Source of the DNA: Phycisphaerales bacterium
Lineage (GTDB): Bacteria; Planctomycetota; Phycisphaerae; Phycisphaerales; SM1A02
Length of the DNA stretch: 38,516 bases
Direction of reading: 5' to 3'
Assembly (NCBI GenBank): GCA_030748805.1
Contig: JASMLG010000015.1
Location: 1 to 38,516 of the forward strand
Positions 33,485 through 38,516 of the stretch are shown here, in pieces; position 1 is the stretch's first letter, and every line of letters starts with the position of its first letter. Under the pieces are notes generated by a model. The model worked only from the letters and a program-made list of their open reading frames with translations, did not search any database and was not told where the DNA came from. The position numbers were made by a program, and so were the translations under genes.

Positions 33485-34123
33485 GTGATTCACCACATCA
33501 TAATCGTGTTTGCAGCAACTTCAGCGGTATTACAACCAACTGTTTCTTTGGCATCTACAACACTTTCATTTGAGTATCAGCCACAAGTTATTGAGGATGA
33601 GGCAGCAGATGAGGTCACTAGCATCTCAAACCTCACTGTTTCACCTTCTACATGGGGCAAGAAAGGAACTTGGAGATGGGATTTAACGGGTGGATATGGC
33701 TGGGATGTCAAAACCTCAGAAAATAAACTAACGACTTATGGTGTTGAATTTGAGTATTTCGTTGAGGACAATCTCAGTTTGGATATTGGATTACTCGGTA
33801 TAGACGTGGATCAACGTGGCAAAAACGTTGACGGACTCAACTTTACTCTCCAATTGAGATGGCACTTTGCAACCAAAGAAACATGGTCGCTGTTTATGGA
33901 AGGCGGAGCTGGGCTTCTAAGAACCAGCGACAATGTTCCTGCGGGTGGCTCTAAGTTTAACTTTACTCCACAAGCTGGCCTTGGGGCTTCTTTTGACATT
34001 GGAAACAACAATCGTTGGCTAATTGGTGTTAGGTGGCATCATATTTCTAACGCTAATACTTATGATACCAATCCGGGTAGAGATAGCATCATGGTCTGGA
34101 CCGGTCTTTCGTTCCCGTTTTGA
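33485..34123 (+). CDS. PagL-like lipid A 3-O-deacylase (acyloxyacyl hydrolase)
   Basis: The 212-residue protein has a signal peptide (MIHHIIIVFAATSAVLQPTVSLA) and an outer-membrane beta-barrel pattern of alternating hydrophobic strands. The C-terminal part has the PagL hallmark HHISNANTYDTNPGRDS (His186, Ser188, Asn189), then ends in Phe (SFPF), typical of outer-membrane proteins. PagL removes the 3-O acyl chain from lipid A. The start is GTG 33485, with AGGGAG 7 bases upstream. The gene begins 21 bases after the tRNA-Glu, leaving no room for its own promoter, so it is probably co-transcribed with the tRNA. It converges with fabF with 59 bases between. Confidence 0.85.
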   Translation: MIHHIIIVFAATSAVLQPTVSLASTTLSFEYQPQVIEDEAADEVTSISNLTVSPSTWGKKGTWRWDLTGGYGWDVKTSENKLTTYGVEFEYFVEDNLSLDIGLLGIDVDQRGKNVDGLNFTLQLRWHFATKETWSLFMEGGAGLLRTSDNVPAGGSKFNFTPQAGLGASFDIGNNNRWLIGVRWHHISNANTYDTNPGRDSIMVWTGLSFPF

Positions 34124-34182
34124 TAACAATCACGCTACGAAGCTGGGTGGTCTTGCAGCAAACTTGTCCATTTCTTTTCTGT

Positions 34183-35439
34183 TTACTCGTCAAAGGCAGC
34201 AAAAGCCAATGAAACGTTATGCCCACCAAATCCAAATGAGTTGTTCAATGCAACTTTAACTCTTCGCTCTTGCGCGGTATTTGCAACAAAATTTAGATCA
34301 AAGCCTTCGTCCGGGTTATCCAAATTAATTGTAGGTGGTAATACGTCTTCACAAATTGCTTTAACAACTGCAATCGACTCAAGACCCCCTGCTGCCCCAA
34401 GAGTATGTCCGGTACATGATTTGGTTGAACTAATTGCAAGTTTGTAAGAATGATCACCAAAAAGTGATTTTACTGCAGCAACTTCTGCTGCATCTCCAAG
34501 AGGAGTCGATGTTCCGTGTGCATTTATATAATCGACTTTGTCACTATTAATTCCTGCATTTCTAAGAGCTGCATTCATAGCAGCTTTAGCTCCCGCACCC
34601 TCGGAGTCCGGTGCTGCTATGTGCCCAGCGTCTCCAGTTATTCCGAAGCCAACAAGTTCTGCAAGAATATTCGCACCCCTTGCTTTTGCGTGTTCTAGTT
34701 CTTCAATTGCTAAAACAGCAGCTCCTTCTGCTAATACAAATCCATCTCGATCTCTATCAAAAGGCCGTGATGCAAGGGTTGGTTCGTCATTTCTTGTAGA
34801 AAGTGCCTTCATCGCAGAAAATGAACTTACGCAAACTGCCGAAACGGCTCCTTCAGCTCCTCCTGCTAAGATGAAATCTGCCTGATCCATCTTAATGAAC
34901 ATAAATGCCTCTGCAAGAGCATGCCCACCTGTAGCACAAGCTGTTGCAGGAGAAGAATTTACGCCTTTAAGGTTAAATTTAATTGAAACGTTACCAGCGG
35001 CTGCGTTTACCATCAGTTTAGGTACCGTAAATGGACTTAGTCGCTTGGGTCCCTTTTCTCGTAGAACTCCTGAATAAAACTCTATTGTTTGTATTCCACC
35101 AACACCCGAACCAATTACTACACCTCTACGGTATGGGTCACCATGTTCGAAATCCAACCCAGAACTATCCATGGCTTCAAGAGCAGCCCAAAAACCTAAC
35201 TGCGAAAACCGATCCATTTTCTTGGTTTTGCTTCTATCAAGTTTTTCTGATGGATCCCAGTCACGTACTTCACCTGCAATCTGGGCAACCCACTGATCGT
35301 CCTGTTCAAACGCAGTAATTGGCCCAATTCCCGATTTCCCTTCAATTAAACCAGACCATGTGGATTCAGAATCATGACCCAGATCAGATATTGCACCCAG
35401 TCCTGTTATCACCACACGGCGTTCGTTTTTCTCTGGCAT
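34183..35439 (-). CDS. fabF: Beta-ketoacyl-ACP synthase II
   Basis: FabF elongates acyl-ACP by condensation with malonyl-ACP. The 418 residues contain all catalytic elements: Cys168 in ATACATGGHA, His308 in INAHGTSTPLGD, Lys340 in SSTKSCTGHTLG, and His345 in the same block. The N-terminus RRVVITGLGAISDLG and the end NNSFGFGGHNVSLAF are typical. The length is normal. It follows acpP with a 17-base gap and is last in the fab run; its downstream neighbour is convergent. Confidence 0.97.
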   Translation of the reverse strand: MPEKNERRVVITGLGAISDLGHDSESTWSGLIEGKSGIGPITAFEQDDQWVAQIAGEVRDWDPSEKLDRSKTKKMDRFSQLGFWAALEAMDSSGLDFEHGDPYRRGVVIGSGVGGIQTIEFYSGVLREKGPKRLSPFTVPKLMVNAAAGNVSIKFNLKGVNSSPATACATGGHALAEAFMFIKMDQADFILAGGAEGAVSAVCVSSFSAMKALSTRNDEPTLASRPFDRDRDGFVLAEGAAVLAIEELEHAKARGANILAELVGFGITGDAGHIAAPDSEGAGAKAAMNAALRNAGINSDKVDYINAHGTSTPLGDAAEVAAVKSLFGDHSYKLAISSTKSCTGHTLGAAGGLESIAVVKAICEDVLPPTINLDNPDEGFDLNFVANTAQERRVKVALNNSFGFGGHNVSLAFAAFDE

Positions 35440-35456
35440 AGAAATCGTTGTTATTC

Positions 35457-35699
35457 TTACTCGGTTGCGTCTGCAATAAAGTCAACAGCACTTCCGACAG
35501 TTTGAATTTGTTCTGCTTGGTCCTCTGGGATATTAGTTGAGAACTCATCCTCAAGTTCCATCACTAACTCAACAGTGTCTAAACTGTCAGCATTCAAATC
35601 GTTAGCAAAACTTGACTCTAACTTGATTTCGTTCTTATCAACACCAAGTTGTTTTGAAACAATATCGATCACTTTGGCTTCTATTTCGGCTCTTGTCAT
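35457..35699 (-). CDS. acpP: Acyl carrier protein
   Basis: AcpP carries growing fatty acyl chains on a 4'-phosphopantetheine attached to Ser39 in the DSL motif ([15 protein letters not shown]). The 80 residues are acidic and helical, the normal size. AAGGAG lies 10 bases before the ATG, and a perfect TATAAT box lies 45 to 50 bases upstream, so it may have its own promoter in addition to read-through from fabG, as is common because ACP is needed in large amounts. It is followed by fabF. Confidence 0.97.
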   Translation of the reverse strand: MTRAEIEAKVIDIVSKQLGVDKNEIKLESSFANDLNADSLDTVELVMELEDEFSTNIPEDQAEQIQTVGSAVDFIADATE

Positions 35700-35743
35700 C
35701 TTAGTAAATCTCCTTAGTAACCGCGACTTTCGCTAGTTGCTGC

Positions 35744-35749
35744 ATTATA
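35744..35749 (-). promoter_or_regulatory. Candidate -10 box of acpP
   Basis: The minus strand reads TATAAT exactly at 35749-35744, in the 89-base gap between fabG and acpP. A start of transcription near 35737 would give a leader of about 38 bases. No good -35 is visible at the correct spacing, so it is tentative. Confidence 0.4.
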
Positions 35750-35788
35750 TCGGTTATCCGTTCACGGTGCTACTTCTGGGAATATGTT

Positions 35789-36544
35789 CTAACATGTCAA
35801 TCCACCATCAACAACAAGTACCTGACCTGTAACATATCCTGCTCCATCTGAGCATAGATATGAAACCGCAGCAGCAATTTCTTCTGGTTGACCATATCTT
35901 TTAAGGGGTAGAGAACTTTCCACTCCCTTGCGAACATCTTCACCTAGAACTGCAGTCATATCGGTCTCTATAAAACCTGGAGCCACAGCATTCGCAGTAA
36001 TCCCCTTTGACCCAAACTCTTTTGCAATTGTCTTTGTAAGACCAATTATCCCTGCCTTAGCAGCAGCATAATTCGCTTGTCCTGCATTCCCAACTAGTCC
36101 TGTTACTGAAGTAAGGTTAATCATCCTGCCCCAGCGTCCTCTCATCATTGGTCTCGCAGCTGCCTTACATCCAGCAAATACTGCTTTTAGATTTACGTTT
36201 ATTACCTCGTCAAAATCTTCATCACTCATGCGAAGCATTAGACCATCTCGAGTCATCCCTGCATTGTTAACGATGACATCAAGTCTTCCATATTGATCTA
36301 CAACTTTTCCAATTGTTTCGGAGAAAGAAGAACTGTCTGAAAGATCACATACATGACAACTAGCCGATCCGTTCTCATTTGCGATTTCGGTCTGAACTTC
36401 AGAAAGCGCATTGGCATTCCTTGCAATCATTGCAACATTAAAACCGTCAGCGGCTAAGCGAATTGCAATTGCTCGACCGATACCTCGATTTGCCCCCGTT
36501 ACAATTGCAACCCTGTTTTCGTTTGTGCTGTTTTCTTTAGTAAT
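35789..36544 (-). CDS. fabG: 3-oxoacyl-ACP reductase, AUU start
   Basis: FabG reduces 3-oxoacyl-ACP with NADPH, a short-chain dehydrogenase. From 36544 the 251 residues contain the NADP motif TGANRGIG (15-22), NNAG (92-95), and the catalytic Ser146, Tyr159 and Lys163 (SVTG, YAAAK). The first in-frame ATG/GTG/TTG (36430) falls after the NADP-binding motif, so it cannot be the natural start. The frame from the upstream stop (TAA at 36580-36578) to there has no standard start codon. ATT at 36544 has GGAG 8 bases upstream, and gives the usual N-terminal length (about 10 residues before RVAIVTG). I therefore annotate AUU start. Neighbours are a lipoprotein gene and acpP. Confidence 0.93.
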   Translation of the reverse strand: MTKENSTNENRVAIVTGANRGIGRAIAIRLAADGFNVAMIARNANALSEVQTEIANENGSASCHVCDLSDSSSFSETIGKVVDQYGRLDVIVNNAGMTRDGLMLRMSDEDFDEVINVNLKAVFAGCKAAARPMMRGRWGRMINLTSVTGLVGNAGQANYAAAKAGIIGLTKTIAKEFGSKGITANAVAPGFIETDMTAVLGEDVRKGVESSLPLKRYGQPEEIAAAVSYLCSDGAGYVTGQVLVVDGGLTC

Positions 36545-36556
36545 TGTAGAATCTCC
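36542..36556 (-). promoter_or_regulatory. Shine-Dalgarno with ATT start codon of fabG
   Basis: On the minus strand GGAG (36556-36553), 8 bases, then ATT (36544-36542) ACT AAA GAA. The spacing is ideal. It decides the start of fabG, since no other start codon exists before the NADP motif. The alternative ATC right after the upstream stop has no Shine-Dalgarno at the right distance. Confidence 0.7.
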
Positions 36557-36577
36557 AGTGAGAAACTGCTTTGTGAT

Positions 36578-37312
36578 TTAACGACCAGGTCCTCTTGGAC
36601 CTCCAGGACTTCTTGGACCGCTTGGACCACCTGGACCCTTTGGACCGCCACCACCATCACCTAAGCCACCATCAGATGTCGTAGTTTCACCTGCAAGCGT
36701 ATACGAGGTTTCTTCGTCAGGTTGCTGAGCAATTTCAATTTGTTTTGCCTTTAACATGAAATAACTAGTAATCCAATTGCCACTAAGTTTATTAACAAGA
36801 TTTGGAGGTGTCTCAACAGCTTCAAAAATGTATGCTCCGTTTTCTTGTTTGTAATACCAAAGTTGGATTTGGTAGTTAAGGCCAATTTCAAATACGCCCA
36901 TCACGCACTCGCGACTTTCTGGGCTAGAGCCGGTCTTTAATTCAACCATCGAAACTTGGTCCATTACTTGTCGCAAACCTGCATCCATCATCACACCAAG
37001 TTCAAGTTTGTCACCAAATGAAAGCATGCTTCCTAGACGGGTTGGGTCAGAATCTAACATTGCGTCAAAGAATTTAAGAATTGCTATTCTTGCTGCTTCT
37101 TTTTTAGGCGATTCTTCTTCACTAAGAACAATACGATTATCAATCATCAATTCGTGCGAAAGTTGATCGATTGACTTTGGCTTTGGTTTTGGTTTTGGTT
37201 GTTTAACTACTGGAGGGGGTTGCTCTTCTGGTTCAGAACCACATCCGCCCACAAATAACAGTCCAACACATGCTAGAACTACTAAAGTAATAAGTTTATT
37301 TTGGCTCGCCAT
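36578..37312 (-). CDS. Predicted lipoprotein with collagen-like Gly-Pro tail
   Basis: The 244-residue protein begins with a lipoprotein signal (MASQNKLITLVVLACVGLLFVGGCGSE, lipobox VGGC, Cys24). A Pro/Lys-rich linker (QPPPVVKQPKPKPKPKS) comes next, then an alpha/beta domain of about 130 residues (AILKFFDAMLDSDPTRLGSML, QIQLWYYKQENGAYIFEAV), and a tail of G-x-P triplets (GPKGPGGPSGPR, GGPRGPGR). The domain resembles small NTF2-like scaffolds with a DUF-type body, but I do not assign a name. ATG 37312 was chosen; TTG 37321 is in frame. It sits within the fab operon between fabD and fabG, overlapping fabD by 17 bases. Its stop is in the same frame as fabG. Confidence 0.8.
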   Translation of the reverse strand: MASQNKLITLVVLACVGLLFVGGCGSEPEEQPPPVVKQPKPKPKPKSIDQLSHELMIDNRIVLSEEESPKKEAARIAILKFFDAMLDSDPTRLGSMLSFGDKLELGVMMDAGLRQVMDQVSMVELKTGSSPESRECVMGVFEIGLNYQIQLWYYKQENGAYIFEAVETPPNLVNKLSGNWITSYFMLKAKQIEIAQQPDEETSYTLAGETTTSDGGLGDGGGGPKGPGGPSGPRSPGGPRGPGR

Positions 37313-38213
37313 TTGCTTCAACCTTCACTTTTTTATCTATTCTTCGCATAAGACCACGAAGCACACCACTTGGTGCAAGTTCATGCCAATCACACCCATC
37401 ATACCTTGTAGCCATTTTGCTGCATGATTGTGCCCATAAAACTGAGTCAGTTATTTGATCAACCAACTGATCAATAATCGAATTATACTCATGCAATTCG
37501 GCGGTTACGTTTGACCAAACATCTATTTCTGGGGCATGAAGAGCTGTATTTAATAGCGCTTTTCTCATACCTTCTGCTGCAGAAGCCATAAATGGTGAAT
37601 GGAACGCACCAGCTACGGAAAGAGGAGTTGCACGAACACCTTTTTCTTCAGCCATCCTCGCCACGCGGTCGCAAGCAGCCACAGAACCGCTCAAGACCGT
37701 CTGTCCCGGAGCATTAAAGTTCGCAGCTACAAGTATTTCATCTTTCTCTTTCGCTTCATTGCAGAGATCGATTGCAGCATTGTCGTCTCCCATCACAGCG
37801 ACCATAGTGCTGGTCTCTGCTTCTGCGGCTTCCTGCATGAGTTGTCCACGCTTTGCCACAAGTCGCAAACCATCTGCAAATGAGAACACGCCCGCTAAAT
37901 GCAGCGCTGTGTATTCACCAAGTGATAGGCCTGCAGTTGCGACCAAATCACCTTCAAGACCCTGTTCAAGAAGTCCGTGCCAAGATGCAACCGAGCAGGT
38001 GTAAATTGCTGGTTGACTTATGTTTGTCTTGTTAATTTCACCATTTGGGTCATTGAAACAAATTTCACTCAGCGGCAAACCAAGCGAGTCACCTAGCACC
38101 GAATCTGCTTCTTCAAAAATTGCTTTTGCAGCAGGCGAGGCATCAAACCACGCTTTTCCCATTCCTGATTTTTGTGCGCCCTGACCTGGGCAAAGGACAA
38201 CGAGTTTCGACAT
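37296..38213 (-). CDS. fabD: Malonyl-CoA:ACP transacylase
   Basis: FabD moves malonyl from CoA to ACP. The 305 residues start SKLVVLCPGQGAQKSGMG, have the nucleophile Ser97 in GLSLGEYTAL (the usual GHSLGE with His replaced by Leu), and the catalytic His in VAGAFHSPFM. The start ATG 38213 has GGAG 9 bases upstream. It follows fabH by 2 bases. The length is normal. The His-to-Leu change is next to the nucleophile and not the catalytic His itself, so activity is likely. Confidence 0.95.
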   Translation of the reverse strand: MSKLVVLCPGQGAQKSGMGKAWFDASPAAKAIFEEADSVLGDSLGLPLSEICFNDPNGEINKTNISQPAIYTCSVASWHGLLEQGLEGDLVATAGLSLGEYTALHLAGVFSFADGLRLVAKRGQLMQEAAEAETSTMVAVMGDDNAAIDLCNEAKEKDEILVAANFNAPGQTVLSGSVAACDRVARMAEEKGVRATPLSVAGAFHSPFMASAAEGMRKALLNTALHAPEIDVWSNVTAELHEYNSIIDQLVDQITDSVLWAQSCSKMATRYDGCDWHELAPSGVLRGLMRRIDKKVKVEANGEPK

Positions 38214-38215
38214 TT

Positions 38216-38516
38216 TTACATTCTCCAAGCGCTACTTGCCCAAGTTAGACCACCACCAAAAGCGAGGAATACTATGGTATCACCACTATTTATTTTCCCG
38301 TCACGCCAAAGTTGGTCAAAGCAAAGTGCGGCTGCACCCGCTGAACTATTTCCAAAGTGACTGATATTTTTATACACCTTGTCATCAGATAGCCCAAGTT
38401 TATTCTGAGCCGACTCAATTATTCGCATGTTTGACTGGTGGCAAATAAATTGGCTAACATCATCTGGAGTTAGGCCTGTTTCTTCAAGTAAGTTCTCAGT
38501 AATTTCTTGGAACTTA
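38216..38516 (-). CDS. fabH: Beta-ketoacyl-ACP synthase III, C-terminal part
   Basis: FabH starts fatty acid synthesis by condensing acetyl-CoA with malonyl-ACP. Only about the last 100 residues are in the window and the gene runs off the right edge. The catalytic His lies in ICHQSNMRII and the catalytic Asn in SHFGNSSAGAAAL, and the C-terminus is VFLAFGGGLTWASSAW, all typical. The Cys nucleophile lies outside. It is the first visible gene of fabH-fabD-lipoprotein-fabG-acpP-fabF. Confidence 0.96.
   Translation of the reverse strand, partial: KFQEITENLLEETGLTPDDVSQFICHQSNMRIIESAQNKLGLSDDKVYKNISHFGNSSAGAAALCFDQLWRDGKINSGDTIVFLAFGGGLTWASSAWRM

Noticed and set aside
35789..36430. fabG starting at ATG 36430
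   Set aside because: This would delete the NADP-binding glycine motif that is encoded in frame just upstream.

Overview
The window looks like chromosomal DNA of a marine-type planctomycete, most likely of the class Phycisphaerae. This is inferred from gene content, not from a marker-gene search. The clues are a secreted protein ending in a VPAPGA / hydrophobic / poly-Arg sorting tail, a DUF2752 membrane protein, a secreted protein with a pseudopilin-like C-terminus, and many small lipoproteins beside ordinary Gram-negative housekeeping genes (fab cluster, gmhA, PagL-like outer-membrane deacylase). By eye the GC content is moderate to low. Genes are packed tightly: many ATGA overlaps within operons, several convergent pairs overlapping by 8 to 38 bases, and no phage, transposase or CRISPR.

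Layout. 1-2681: 3' end of aspS, converging on a degenerate asparagine-synthetase-like gene, which diverges from a dicarboxylate/amino-acid symporter. 2711-2844: four copies of a short CCCGCGGG repeat in inverted pairs, running into the 3' end of trxB. 2821-5265 (minus): a secreted protein followed by trxB. 5395-8324 (plus): ald, a class V cysteine-desulfurase-type enzyme, gmhA. 8374-9735 (minus): MscS channel. 9933-10649 (plus): sorting-signal protein. 10676-16269 (plus): MauE/thioredoxin-type membrane protein, M20 peptidase, large membrane protein, ABC ATPase. 16366-16534: tandem repeats. 16592-19818 (plus): nadK, serS, tilS. 19809-23148 (minus): lipoprotein, M48 peptidase, DapF-like protein. 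23207-23834 (plus): Nfu-type protein and csrA. 23858-24217: tandem repeats and three strong hairpins, with a terminator for each strand. 24320-24781 (minus): mraZ with a recognisable MraZ operator. 24965-25516 (plus): flavin-reductase-like protein. 25517-28351 (minus): DUF2752 protein, two related lipoproteins, possible glycosyltransferase. 28412-29377 (plus): M19 dipeptidase. 29370-33333 (minus): membrane protein, aroB, ParA, ParA-associated protein. 33390-34123 (plus): tRNA-Glu followed closely by a PagL-like gene. 34183-38516 (minus): fabH, fabD, a lipoprotein, fabG, acpP, fabF.

How the genes work together. The fab cluster supplies fatty acid initiation (FabH, FabD), the carrier (AcpP), reduction (FabG) and elongation (FabF); a PagL-like lipid A deacylase is encoded next to it. 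gmhA suggests heptose synthesis for surface glycans. nadK-serS-tilS is a housekeeping operon. csrA and mraZ, both post-transcriptional or transcriptional regulators, converge on a shared structured intergenic region.

The points most worth a second look are: fabG has no ATG/GTG/TTG start and appears to begin at AUU behind a good Shine-Dalgarno; an AsnB paralogue has lost both active sites; the DapF-like protein lacks its second catalytic Cys; mraZ is separated from the dcw cluster but keeps a TGGG operator; a pagL-type gene sits 21 bases behind a tRNA; and there are three unrelated intergenic repeat loci. I did not find a clearly new multi-gene system.
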